Origin: Lichenostomus cassidix
Taxonomy: Eukaryota; Chordata; Aves; Passeriformes; Meliphagidae
Assembly: GCA_008360975.2 (NCBI GenBank)
Contig: CM039193.1
Location: 6,686,501-6,750,500 of the forward strand
Length of the DNA: 64,000 nt
Direction of reading: 5' to 3'
Shown: piece by piece, positions 48,701 to 60,321 of the stretch
Position numbering within the stretch: the first letter of the stretch is position 1
Layout: every line of letters starts with the position of its first letter
The notes under the pieces: generated by a model
What the model saw: the letters and a program-made list of their open reading frames with translations, nothing else
Database searches by the model: none
What the model was told of the DNA's origin: nothing
Position numbers and translations under genes: made by a program

Positions 48701-49760
48701 AAATATCCCTAAGTATTTCAAGGCTCGTGATTAAATCATGAGATCTGTCAGCACCAGAATGTGCAGAGCAGCCCCTTTTAATCTCTCAGCCAAACATGAT
48801 CATTGCTTTTCATCTCCCATTCCTTGCGCTGACACTGGCCACACATAAACTATTTTCTCCTGTTGAACAGACTTTTCAACAGAACCTAACCACCCTGAGG
48901 TCCCAGATTCCTTCCTGGCATCTCTCTGCCTCTCCCAGAGGATGTGAGCAAATAAGCTTCATCCTGTCCAAAGCTGCTATCTGGGCAATTTATCTTCTCT
49001 TTCTGAATGAAGGAAAACTTTGCCTGGCTCTGCATGAGTGTATGATTTCCAAAGCTGGCTGAGTTTACCTCAGAATGAAGCAGAGATGGGGTTTATTACT
49101 TGTATTGGAGACTAATTTACCTTCTTGGTCATGTGTTGGATGCCATGGGAATGGAGAAAAAAATGCTTTGAAAGCTTTGCCAAGAAAACCAGGTCCATAT
49201 TGGATGCTTAGCAGATTTGACATTTGATTTTCTTCAATTGCATTTGCCATAGGTAATTGTGTCATTGCTGTGGGAGATGTTTCTAAGGACTTTTGTACAG
49301 ACCAGAATACACTTACTTGTGCAGGAGCCCTTGAATTTGCCTGGATAAAAGCTTCGTTCTAAAAGTCTGTGCAGCCAGATCATGTCACACACATTATTGT
49401 GAGGAAAGCAAAAAAGGGAAGGTGATCCAAACATGACTAGATTTGGAGATTTCAAATCATTTGCACAATGTTGGTCCCTCTGTAATCAACAGCAGAGCAT
49501 CTGGCCCTCTGTTTTTTCTATGCTTAGAAGAGCAAAGCACCTGTATGTCCAATTAACTCCTTTTGCTTCGGATTCAGCCATAGAAAGTCATCAAAATAAC
49601 ACCAGGGATAGCAAGTGGCTAAAATATATGTAATTTTTCATTGTATAGATTCCTTAATGACACTATGCATATGCTTTCTCAAATACCTTTTATAGCTATG
49701 ACATGAAATGCTCTCTTTGGAGCTATTTTGTGCAGGTAGACTTTAATCTGGGGAAAGAAA

Positions 49761-49786
49761 AATGGAGCACACATCTGTGCTCCATT
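49761..49786. repeat. Perfect 11-bp inverted repeat (hairpin)
   Basis: The arms AATGGAGCACA and TGTGCTCCATT pair fully around the loop CATC. The hairpin forms the first part of a 58-bp unit that is duplicated next to it. Confidence 0.93.
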
Positions 49787-49877
49787 ACATAGCTCGAGTT
49801 TAATTCTGAACAGAGAGAAATGGAGCAGAGGACTGTGCTCTGCTTTGTAGCTGGAGTTTAGGTTTGGGGAGAGAGGA
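49762..49877. repeat. 58-bp tandem duplication, diverged
   Basis: Positions 49762-49819 and 49820-49877 align without gaps at about 69% identity (40 of 58 by hand count). Both begin ATGGAGCA, share ACTGTGCT/TCTGTGCT and GAGTTTA, and end AGAGAG. Part of a third copy (TTTAATCTGGGGAAAGAA) precedes the first. The duplication is old. Confidence 0.75.
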
Positions 49878-52667
49878 CAGAGGTTTTTCCCTGCAAGTTC
49901 ATACCTGTTGTGCCATCTGAGAGAGGCAATATTTACCCATGTTCCTCTAATCCCTGCTGTACCCTGACCATGTATAACCTCACAGGGAAAGGAGCAGGAA
50001 TATCTGATATTCTCCTCCGGCATGTGTCGTGTTTCACAGCAGGAGTTTAATGCCTAGCCATAATATTTTTCTATAACACAGCATGCAAGTCAAAATTCCC
50101 AGTGCTTTCAATTACAGGACATCTGAGTGAGGAAACTGCTGCTGATAGGATTAGCAGTGGTGCAGGGTAAGTGGCACGCGGTGACCCGTGGGGACCTCGG
50201 AGCAGTTCCAGGAGCTGATTTCTGCGCAGGAGCAGGGCGGTGCAGTGAGTGAGGGGTGACCAGGGTCCTGCTTATCATACCAAGGTCAGCTGGGCAGCTG
50301 TAGCTGCTTTTTGCAGCAGAGATGGAGTGTTGAATTCTGTAGGAGTGTGAGAGCAATCCCAGAAACTGTTGTTGGTGGCAATAGGAGTCCTGTGAAATTC
50401 CTGGGGCAGGGCAGGGTCTCTGATTCCCTGCATATTTTGAGCCAGATATTGCATCTTCAAGCTGCCACTGAAGGAGACAACCAATGTTGTCTCTTGTGCT
50501 TATAGACACAGCAGCATGAGATCTCATGTGATGTGATAATACACTGCTGGTTCTGGGAGCTGCAGCAGGTCTCCATACATGACTGAGCAGCTCGAGCGTG
50601 CTGTGTAAATGTCAGGCTGCACCAGTTATGGCATTCCTTTGGAATGATTGTCCATGCCACGATATGGAACTGTGAAAAACAGCCCAGTTATCACTCATTC
50701 AAGATAAATGGTATGATTTTAGTGACCACAGATAACATACAAGAGGTATCAAAACGCAGAGCAAAGGTGGCTCACACAGTCTGGCTTCTCTGGCTTTGTT
50801 TGGATGGGAGTATGGTTTGTTCTTTCCCATCACGGAGCATGGTTTCAAGCACAGAGAAGAAAGACTCCTTTAGATGGGCTGATGCTTCAGTACTCTGGAT
50901 TTGAGAATGAGGACTGATAGTACAGGTGAATATACCCTGGAGCATCACAAGGAAAAGCAGTTCACATGAGGTTGAAGGGACAGAGATCTCTGACTGCTAC
51001 CTCTTGCCATCTGAAGCTGTGGAGTCCCAGGTACGGTTGGAGTATTTGGATTTGCCTTTCATGCAAAATTTAGGTGATAACTGGTGCAGTGAGTACCCAA
51101 GGGGGTGCAGGGAGGACTCTGTGATGCAGTACCTGGGAGGGGAGGCAGAAAGGAGGAAAATTGCAGCCCACTTGCTTCATCTTTCTCAGGCTGTAACCAC
51201 CAGAGGAGGTAAAAAATTTTTGCAGCCTTCAGTCACTTATCTTCAGTCAAAACACAATCCAAAGAGATTTTTATTATAGTAAAAAAGAATAAAAAATACT
51301 ATCAGAGAGTTACAATAAATAAAGAAATAGAAAGTGATGGATAACCGCAGTCAATAATTGGCTTCCAACTGATAATCTCACCTGTTATAGAATTTCCAGT
51401 GGCCACCATCAAATAAAATAACACAAGTACATGAGTAAAAAAATGCTTTTTGAAAATCAGTTTCACTTGGAGGATGCACAGATCTGGCAGCTGAGGGGCA
51501 GCGGAGCTGCTATGCATCAGCATTTTTTCCTGAAACTCCCTAGTGCCAAGGTGCCGCTGGCTACCCTTAGGTAGTTGCATGCCTTAGGGGTTTAACAGTA
51601 ATTACTGGTCTACAATCTGTGTTCAGGAAAGCTGTGATTCTAAGAAGTCTGTAAAGTTTTCTGATTCCTAAGTCCTGTGTTAGGCGGTAGCAGGTGGCTT
51701 GGGCTGTGCATTACATTTACAGGCATTCCTCCAAGGCTCCTTTTGCACCTCTTTCTTCCATTTACCTATTACAAAATGAAAACTTTTCATGAGTAACAAT
51801 CTGAGTTGGAATAACTCACCTCTGGTTCACCACAGAGTAAACTCAGCTCATAACCTCACAGTAGGGGGAGTTCTGCCACTGTTTTTAATAAGTGGGGCAC
51901 TTTTTGTTACTGCTCTGTGGGTAGAAATATCCTCTCAGATGAAGAATCTGTATTCCCTCACAACAAAATTCAGCAATCAAGAGTTTGACTAGTTCTTAGT
52001 GATTCCAAAATGGATGGCATAATTAAATGATTTAAAGCCTGCTGTAATCAGGAGTGCACAGCCAATGAATATTCAAGCTGTTCTCATTGTTAGGGATGAT
52101 AAAGAAACATCTTCTCTTTAGGTGGGTTATTTTTTATTGTCTAAAGAGTCATCCAGAAGATGGTGCCACAGTTCTGCCTGTGAAATGAACGCCAGCCCAG
52201 TAGAGAGTCCTTGCACAGGAAATAATATTTCATAGAAATTTAAGAGCAAAGTTATTTTCAAGGGCAGTTTAAAGCTCCAAACCTGACATTTAGTCTGTGT
52301 TAAGGCTCTTATTGAAAACTAGGGCAATGTATCTTCATTGCTTTTGCTCTGTGTCACTCCAGGCAAGGTCAGCCAGCACAGCAAGGAAGAGCAAACCCAT
52401 CCCATCTCCCCTTTCCATTCTGAAAAAGGGACAGATCTTTGGGTATTTGTTAAACTGCTTGTTCTGGATAGCAGCAAGACATCAAAAATGATAAATAAGA
52501 TGAGGACAAAATAAGCCTCGTTCTGGATGCTTTATGAGGCTTCAGTGGCAGTAGGAAGTTCAGCAAAAATAGAGGCTGTAGCTGTTTCTGTTGGTTGAAG
52601 AAGGACAGCATTTCTGAGGCTCTGTGTCACTGAAGAAAATGATGATGTCAAGCCTGTAGATCCTTGT

Positions 52668-52689
52668 AATCAGATTAAATAATCTGATT
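52668..52689. repeat. Perfect 10-bp inverted repeat (hairpin)
   Basis: The arms AATCAGATTA and TAATCTGATT are complementary around the two-base spacer AA. The arm includes TAATC, a homeodomain-like core, on both strands. Confidence 0.9.
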
Positions 52690-55600
52690 TCCATTTCACA
52701 AAGCTTCGCGCTAACATAGAAGGACAAAATGAAAACCGAGATTGGTACGAAGCAAAATCTTTGCTCCTACCAAAAGCAGGCATTTAATTTTTTCTTCCAT
52801 TGCAATTTTCTGTTGTCTGAGGTCTCTTCTCTGTAGCTCAAGCAATTTGTCATCCGATTAGTCTGATGAAGCATAGAGAAGTCATTTGAACTGTAAATTT
52901 TCTGCAGGCAAAATAAAATGCAAACAAGAAGAGCTTCCTGTGCCTGCCAAAGTGATGATACTCAGAATACAAATAAGAAAAAGCCATGCTGACAGCATAA
53001 GCTATTTTTATATTCTGTCATTGGCTCCCGGGCATGGCAGTTTGAACAGGACCGCATCTGTATTCCCAAACCCAAATAAACCATGTAGTTCTTAAGTGAA
53101 GTTCGTGTCTTACAGAATAGCTGTTTAATCACAGTGAAAGGATACATTGCAGGAAGGATGAATCATGATGTTGATTCACACTCAAGCTGTACGTTTACTG
53201 TTCGGCTCAACCCGGACACAACAGCTCGAGAGAGGAGGGTTTTCTGCTGCTGACAGGAGACGTGCAGGAGGAGCCAGCAGGGACTTCTGTGCTGGCAGCA
53301 GGAGCTGATGACACTTCACAACCGTGGCTCAGTCCTGGAGCTTTTAGAAGCCAACGTCACGACCTGGCATGTGGTGGCTGGGCGCAGCCACATGGGCATG
53401 TTCAGGGTGTGGGTACCCTGCCACCCTCCCAGGCGACACCCCAACCTCCCCAGGGAGGCTGGACTCATCACCTAAAGGTCACCTCCAAGGCAAACACTGG
53501 CAATAGGACAGCCCCCACTTCCTCACTTGGATGACAGGGACGGGGAGGGATGCTCGGCTGGGGCTGTCCTTTCCCACAGCCTTAGCAGCTCTCAGCCTGT
53601 CTCACGTGGCTCCTCTCTGAAAAGCAGCTGTGGCCTCATTCCCTTCTATAAAACCTAAGGCATTTAGAAAGCACAAGCTCTTTTCCAGCACTCTTACACT
53701 GCTGAATGATTGTACAGACATATGTCACGTACTCATTACCTGCCAGGATGCACTTAACAACTCTGGCTAATTGCAATAACATCTTGCTCTTATAAACTGT
53801 TTGCCACTGCTGGACCTCAAAGTCTTTTGGGAGGTCAGCAACATTAGCAACAGGCAAGATTTCCCACAAGTGGAGCTGAAAGGAGCACTAATAGGACTGT
53901 AGCTAGCAAATGGACCGTGCAGTGACACAAAGGCCTCAATCCTGCAAGTTCTTCCAAAATAATTCTCTGGCTCATGTTATTGGAGCAATAGGAGACTTTT
54001 ATGATGCAAAGGAACTGCTGCTTATGAATTTCAGAAAAGTGATCTTGCTTTCTCTAGATAAGCATCACAAGGGAACTTTTGCCAAGCCAGGGAGTGTTTT
54101 ACTATCCAGGCACTATTCATTCAACACACTACAATATTAGTTAAGTATTTCTCTCCTCCTGAATTAGAAAATTACTTTGACCTCTATAACAAATAACTCT
54201 GCAAAGCCAGGAACTTGCCTGGATTTGCGTCGACATTCCCACAGCACTTTGCACTTCAGGAAACCATCCTTTGCCTCAGCAGAGCTCGGGGCAGCTTTCC
54301 GCTGGAGCTGAATTTTCCAGCCAATCATCCCAGATGAAACCTCCTGTTCAGTTAAAGTGGGGGTAATAACCAAGCCTATCACCAAACTTAAACATAGTTC
54401 TTATCTTAATTGGGAATAGTGGCTGAAGGCTTTGCTTCTCCCCTTGCTGCCCCAGCATTTGCTTGGCTGACTGCTCAGCAGCTGCTTGGGCCATGTGGTT
54501 TTCTGGCAACTGCGGGGTGTTCACTCACTTGAGTGGCACCAGTGGCCACGTCGTGAAGGGATGATTGATGATCTGATCGGAGCCACGACTGTGCTTCCAC
54601 CCACGCTCACTGCCAGTCCCTTTCAAGAGAGAGATGCTGTGCTGCCATGCTCTGCTTTGGTGAGTGAGTACAGCAGAACACACGGCGAGATGAGTCCATC
54701 ATGCATTTTACAGCTTTGGACAGGCTTGGCTGTGACTTTATCCTGACTTTTCTTCTGAGCAGCTGAATGTGTTCGGGGATGCTGCCAGTGTGCCCCAAAA
54801 CCAGGAGCTCCCTGGAAAACTGGAAAATATCGGCCTGCATCTAAAAAACTATAAAAAACCTTGTCTGGTGAGGATCTGAAAGGGGCAGGAGATGTGTCCT
54901 GTGTCCTGGGTGAATGACCCAAACTGATCTGCTAGGCCCCAGAAACCTTGTGAAAACAAGCAAAAGCAGATAATTCCCATGCACTCTTTTTGAGAAAATG
55001 GGATTTTTTTGGTAGGAAAGAAGTTGATCAATGGATTTTTTTTCCCCCCCCAGCTATTTTGCTTCAGGAGGAGGTGAGATTGGGAGTTAGGCAGCTCCTT
55101 TCTGGTGCTGGGGACTGGAAGGTCCTATGTTAGGGAATGTCAATATTGTGGTGACTTAGCCAGCATGCAGTGAGGGCTTGTGGGAGAGCTCTGAACTGTA
55201 AATCCACTTGCTGAAATCCACCTGAGTCAGGTTTGAAAGAAAGGAAGGGAAAATAAAACCCAGATTATTAGCATTGACTTTTGCCTTTTTCATTAGAACT
55301 TCACCCTGCAGGAGAAAAAAAAACGAAGGCAGAGCTAATGTCATGGATAAAATTGAAGCCCAAACCTGATTTTCATGCTCTATTTATTACAGCAGATCAG
55401 AGGTTTTGTATGAGATCCTTGGGAATGTAAAGAACAGTGAGTTTGTTAGAGCAAAGCAGTAGTTGCATATTTTCTCCTGCCTCAACACAAAACTCAGCTG
55501 TTTTCTCAACCTGAACTGGGTCCTTGTCCAAAAACTGACCTCACGAATGAATGTCCTTGTTGCTGGCTGGGAATCAGACCCCAAATACCTCACACAAGCC

Positions 55601-56040
55601 CAGTCAGCTATGGCTGGGCTGAAAAGCGGCCTCTTTCCCCTGTGCTGGAGGCAGGATGCATCACCCCGGGTCCTGCAAGAGGCATCACTTGGTGCTCAGG
55701 TGGTGCTGGTGCTGTTGCCAGCCTCTCCAGCAGCAAGGACACTGAGAGCCAGCAGCCTGGGTCACCTGGAGAGCCCCTGGCTGGGTGGGTATGCCAAGAG
55801 CATCAGGCACCTGCTAGAGCCACGACTCAGTGCAGGAGCTGCCAGTGGGCACTTTGCAGAGCTGCTGGCTGTGGGCAGGCATTGTGGCAGGGCAGGAGGG
55901 AGGCTCCCAGTCCCACCACCCTCTGAGCACCTTCCCTCTTTGCCCAAATGCACACAGAAATAGGGGCCCTGCTTCCTCCCTCCACACAAGTGCTTTCCCC
56001 AGCGCTGCTATTGTTTTTTGGCTGCTATTTCAGATGTGTG

Positions 56041-56125
56041 GTAGCTCACTGGTGCAGCGGTTAGGAGCACGCATCTGCTCATTTTCTCTTTCTGGGATCC
56101 AGCTGGGTGCCTTGGGGGTGTTAGA
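56041..56125 (+). mobile_element. Possible MIR/tRNA-derived SINE relic
   Basis: The string TAGCTCACTGGTGCAGCGG resembles a tRNA A box, and GCGGTTAGGAGCACGCATCT resembles the start of MIR (AGTGGTTAAGAGCACGGACT type). Some 40-50 bp later GGGATCCAGCTGGGTGCCTTG resembles the B box or the MIR core (AGCTGTGTGACCTTGG). The match is partial, so this is either an old SINE relic or coincidence. It is not a tRNA gene, since no acceptor stem closes. Confidence 0.4.
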
Positions 56126-56588
56126 AATCCTCTAACATGAAATTAAACCAAAAATCCCAGCTCTCAGTGAGAGGGCTGTGTTTCTAGCCCAAGCTTTGTC
56201 TTTCAGGGAAAATGGCCCCACTTAGCAAGTTATCTGTGAGAGTGAGTAGGCCGTGTGCCAGGAATGCTATCAGCCTGCTATCGGCTGCCTGCTGAATTAC
56301 TCACTATTCAGTGACCTTTCAGCGGATTATTGGAATTATAGTGAATTTCAATGGAGGATGCTGCAGCCTCCTTGCATTCAGGCCTACTCTCTGCCCTCTG
56401 TAAAATCTCTGAGCTGCCAGCACAAGCTACTGGGTCCAAGGCAATGGGAATGGTCCTAGCTGGGCGGCTGGTGTGATGGCTTTCCATGTGTGTGATCCCT
56501 CACAAAGGCTGTGGTCTGAATCCAAAAGCAGCAAGACTGTCATGATCAATATTCATCAAAAGGGAGATTTTTGGTTTTCAGTAGCAGA

Positions 56589-56856
56589 GGAGCAGCAAGG
56601 TTGGGGCCTTGCCGCGTTCGCCTTGGCAGGCCCTTTGCAGCACCAGTGTTCCTGCAGTTCCAGGCCCTTTAGATTTCTCAACGCTAACCCTAGGCCTAAC
56701 CCTAACCCTAGTTAATTACCCCAACGCACTACCTGGCTTTCCCAGCTCAGAATGATGCAGGAGCAGCAATATTAGGGCCCTGCTGTGATGGCCCTGGCAG
56801 GCCCTTTGCAGCCCCACTGTGCCTGCAGCTCCAGGCTCTTTAGATCTTTCCAGCCT
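56589..56856. repeat. Tandem duplication with 171-bp period
   Basis: Positions 56589-56685 and 56760-56856 align without gaps at about 80% identity over 97 bp (19 differences by hand count). Shared words include GGAGCAGCAA, TGGCAGGCCCTTTGCAGC and TTTAGAT. The second half of the period, between the copies, carries telomere-like repeats. Both copies are GC-rich and unlike their surroundings, which suggests a fragment of a larger repeat or satellite family inserted here. Confidence 0.8.
56688..56711. repeat. Interstitial telomere-like repeat (CCCTAA)n
   Basis: The plus strand reads CTAACCCTAGG and then CCTAACCCTAACCCTAG, that is three to four CCCTAA units with one variant. It lies between the two copies of the 171-bp repeat. 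Interstitial telomeric repeats are common in bird chromosomes. With so few units, chance or a repeat family containing this motif is also possible. Confidence 0.7.
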
Positions 56857-57662
56857 GATGGCAGCTTGTGTCCGGGGCTGAGGTGCTCATCACCATCCCT
56901 GTCACAGCTTAAAACGTGTGCATTTGGCAATGGAGGCACCTCTTAAGCCCTGGACCCTCAGATCCAGGGGTTTAACTCAAGATTCTATTGCTCTCAGTTC
57001 AAAGTAGACATCCCCACCAGATATAGTCAAGAGCTGAAAATCACACTTAAGGTTACTGCCAAAAGTATCAAAATCAAGCCATCAAAAATCAACGATCTTT
57101 GGCCCAGGATGAAATACAACACTTAATTAAACATAAAACCACATATCATAACGTTACTTAGTGGTATTTTAGCATTTACTTAGCATAAACTTAGCCCAAC
57201 CGAGAAAAACCTTTGAACTTATGAAATGCTATGTGACCCAACTGTTCCAATAAAAGAGAATTAAGAAAAGAAAAAGAGGCACAGAAGAAGAGATCTGGTG
57301 CAGGGTTTTTTTTTGTGGGATACCTCATGCTGAGGTAGATGCCAATAAGCTGATCTTTTCTTTAGGCATCTGCATTCATTTGCACAGAAGAAGGAGGGTT
57401 TAGATTGATATTTCCTTGAATGAAAATAACAGAAGATGAGGAGGAGAGAAAATAATTAACACATTCAATCACAAAATTGCTTTCAAAGCTCTTCACAGGT
57501 ACTGGAGTTAGAAAGTACTGAAGTGATGGGAAGATTTTGAGTGTGCTGATGGTAATAGCAAATGGTCCCAGGTTGGTTGAGTTTGAACCAGGGATCTCTA
57601 CGTGGAGATGGAGCTGCTTTCCCATCTGGACAGACCCCTTCTAACAATGCCAAAGAGCCATT

Positions 57663-57932
57663 TCATTGTTGATGGGTCATCTTGTAGATGAAGGAACACA
57701 AGGCCTGTGAGCCATGGCTTGTGAGCCCTTCCAGCAAGAGCTGCTGGAAAACTTCCTCCTGTGCAAGAATCTCATAGACTTTCTCGTGAATTTCTGTCCT
57801 TTTGAAGATTTCTTTAGAGTACTTGGAACTGAGCTGAGCTGTGATGCAGAGACTTGCTAATAGCAGAGCCTGTTCTCTGCTCTTCCCTGCCTGTGTAGGC
57901 AGCATCAGAAACCAGGACATGAAGCATCTCAA
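57663..57932 (-). CDS. Unrecognised 89-codon open reading frame
   Basis: From about residue 16 onward the translation looks like a helical domain (EQALLLASLCITAQLSSKYS, KEIFKRTEIHEKVYEILAQE, EVFQQLLLEGLTSHG). An acceptor-like TGCCTACACAG precedes that part on the minus strand, so it could be a last exon ending at the TGA before 57663. I recognise no family. It could equally be chance; no upstream partner exon was found. Confidence 0.18.
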   Translation of the reverse strand: MRCFMSWFLMLPTQAGKSREQALLLASLCITAQLSSKYSKEIFKRTEIHEKVYEILAQEEVFQQLLLEGLTSHGSQALCSFIYKMTHQQ

Positions 57933-58679
57933 CTATTGATTTATTACAAGCTCCAGGATTTGTAACCCTGAACAACACTTCAGTGCCAGTAACAGCATCA
58001 TTACATTACCATTTGCTGCTAAGACAATGTTAAAATGCTGAAATACATAGTGAAGGTTTTTAAGCCTGTAGATTGTGTGATGGGCAATACATTTAATAAG
58101 GCAAACTTTGTTTTGCACTGAGCTTCCAACAGTGGGAAAATAGTGTTTGCAGGATTGCACTTGTGTCCCTGCCTGGGTTGTGCTGGGGTGAGGGTCAGGG
58201 AATGGGGTGATTTGCAGCCTTTGTTGGAGCTTAAACCAGCCATGCTTCCTTTCCCAAAACAGTTTATTTTGGAACCTTCTTATGCAGGACATAGGGTATT
58301 TGTACACTCATTTGTGTGAGCACAGACACATAGTGTAATCATAGCTACATTTCCAAGAATTACATTAAATTATTGCATGAATATTACACTAAAGCCTCAC
58401 AAACCTGGCAACACTTTCAGGGAAGAACAGCTGTTACAAAAATCGTCACATGGGAAAAAAAATTAATACTTAAATTAACTGAACTTCTTGCTGCAAGCAA
58501 GTGAGCATTTCTTAAGTTTCACATTTAGTAAGTGTAACCATTTAAATCGCGGCTGCTACCAATGGCCAGCAGCCTTTTCGTTCGCCAAAGAGCCCTACTC
58601 TGACTGCGACAGGGCAATAGGAAAATACATAAATATTTAATGCTAAACTACACGCATTTGGGTTGTGTTTTCCTGCAAT

Positions 58680-58830
58680 CTGCTCGGCTGCCACTTGATG
58701 GGGCCGAACGTCTCCTTTTGTGACAGGAGCCGCTCGCTTCCCCCGCCGGCCGGGGATGCGCAGGAAGCGCTGGGCAGCGGCCGGGGCGATGGGCGGTGAT
58801 GGTGGTACCCAGTCTCCGTCCTTTCAAAAC
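58680..58830. promoter_or_regulatory. Orphan CpG-rich patch in the intergenic flank
   Basis: About 150 bp show dense CpG in an otherwise CpG-poor region: CTCGGCTGCC, GGGGCCGAACGTCTCC, GAGCCGCTCGC, CCCCGCCGGCCGGGGATGCG and GCAGCGGCCGGGGCGATGGG. It is about 23 kb upstream of SYNPR. It could be the promoter of a non-coding RNA, an orphan CpG island or the shell of an old promoter. The open frames across it (85 codons minus, 65 codons plus) show nothing recognisable. Confidence 0.5.
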
Positions 58831-59796
58831 ATCACCATACTGGGAGTCTGTCACTCCTTCCCAAATCTCGCCGTGCTTCCCTTGCCTCCTCCTGTGCTGA
58901 TTCATGGTTGCACATAAAATTGCTCTCTAAACCTTTTTGCTTTGCCCAAGGAAAAAGTGGTACCCATCCAGCAGCTAATGGCAAAGGGCTGGTACAGAGC
59001 ATCTGTCTCTTTTGTACAGGTCAAGTGGCCTCACAAAATGCCACTCACATGGATCTGACTTCCTCGAAGAAGTGAGGGGAAATTGTTTCCCTAACTTTAC
59101 TTGCTAAGTATTTCCAAAACCTTTCATGAAAGCTTTGCCAGTAGATCAAGGGAAGTAATCTTCCTCTTCCCCTTTAAAGCACCTAGTGTAAAACATCCAG
59201 TTTGGCTTCCTCCAGTTGAAAATGGATGTGGAAGTATAGTAGAGGGACTCTTGGAGAGCTGATGAGATGGCAAGGAGCTATGATACATGGTAGAGGCAAT
59301 GTACTGGAACACCAGAATCTGTAGATATCTGTGCTGGGGCTGCTGCTAAAAGGAGCTATTGTGTCCTGCTCCCTTCTTGCTGGAACAAACAGCTGTGGAG
59401 CTGCAGGATATCACCTGAGCTGACCACCGGCCAGAAATTTGTATGGCCTTACATGTCCTAGAACTAATGCAAAGAAAGCTGTGAGTGTCAAGGTGAATTA
59501 GAGCATCCAAACCCAAGCCTTGTACAGCTATACCTGGATGGCCCAGGAAAGCCACACACCCAGGGAATGGGGCTGCAGAAAAGGTACTACAGCACTTGGA
59601 ATTACCTCTGTCTGAGCTGGTGGCTGAGTCTGAGGCTCAGACATACTGATTATTTCAGTATTTCATTACATGTGCTCTAACCTGGAATGTCCTTGGCTGA
59701 ACTGGCAAATATATGAAAGTCATACAATATGTTCATGAAGAATAAACGTCTGAGGACATGAAGGAAAAAAGAAAGTAAGCCAGTGTCTGTGTACAG

Positions 59797-60285
59797 GTGG
59801 GGTGTGTAGGCTTGCAGGCTATTTCAGCAATTTCACGCTCCAGAGTTACCAAGCTCTGTAGCATTCATGGTCTGGCTAAAGGTGAGGTCTTCAAACTTCC
59901 CACTCATTACCTGTCACTGCTTTTGGAGCACAACACCCAACTGGGCCAACACCGCTATCTTAAAACTTTGCTGTTGGTAAAGAAAGTCCCTGATATTGTG
60001 CAAACATGCCGTATGCTGGCAGGCAAAGGAGTGGTGCTAAATTGCATCAACTCTGAATATGAGTTTAAACATAGAGTTCTTTTTATAACACCAGAAACAT
60101 TTCAGAGATTGCAGCTCATTACCAGCCCATGGGAGGAGCAAGGCAGAATGGCAATGGTGCCGCAGAGGCAAGGGACCATGACTTATGAGGGAGGGGTTAA
60201 ATATAGACTTTTTCCTCCCCTATATGCTCACAGCTACTTGCAGCCAAGTACTTCTAATTGCTTCCACCAAAGTTTGTTACTTTGA
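59797..60285 (+). CDS. Unrecognised 162-codon open reading frame
   Basis: This frame is uninterrupted for 489 bp in AT-balanced sequence, so GC bias does not explain its length. The predicted product has a plausible middle section (residues about 30-110, including KLPTHYLSLLLEHN, YLKTLLLVKKVPDIVQTC and VLFITPETFQRL), with alternating hydrophobic and charged residues. I do not recognise a family. There is no signal peptide or obvious membrane helix. It ends 37 bp before a CR1 fragment that it does not resemble. It may be part of an old retrocopy, an exon of an unknown gene, or chance. Confidence 0.2.
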   Translation: MGCVGLQAISAISRSRVTKLCSIHGLAKGEVFKLPTHYLSLLLEHNTQLGQHRYLKTLLLVKKVPDIVQTCRMLAGKGVVLNCINSEYEFKHRVLFITPETFQRLQLITSPWEEQGRMAMVPQRQGTMTYEGGVKYRLFPPLYAHSYLQPSTSNCFHQSLLL

Positions 60286-60321
60286 GTTACTCAGTGGTGA
60301 ATTGTGACTTTTTACATGGGT

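Noticed and set aside
55463..55963. 166-codon plus-strand frame
   Set aside because: Its second half is GC-rich with low-information composition, other frames are open too, and no domain or exon boundary is recognised.
56041..56112. tRNA gene
   Set aside because: The A-box-like string is present, but no acceptor stem or proper T-loop (GGTTCGAATCC type) can be folded. At best it is a tRNA-derived SINE relic.
57000..57260. Possible mitochondrial DNA insertion, prompted by A/C-rich sequence
   Set aside because: No mitochondrial gene or tRNA could be recognised, so composition alone was not enough.
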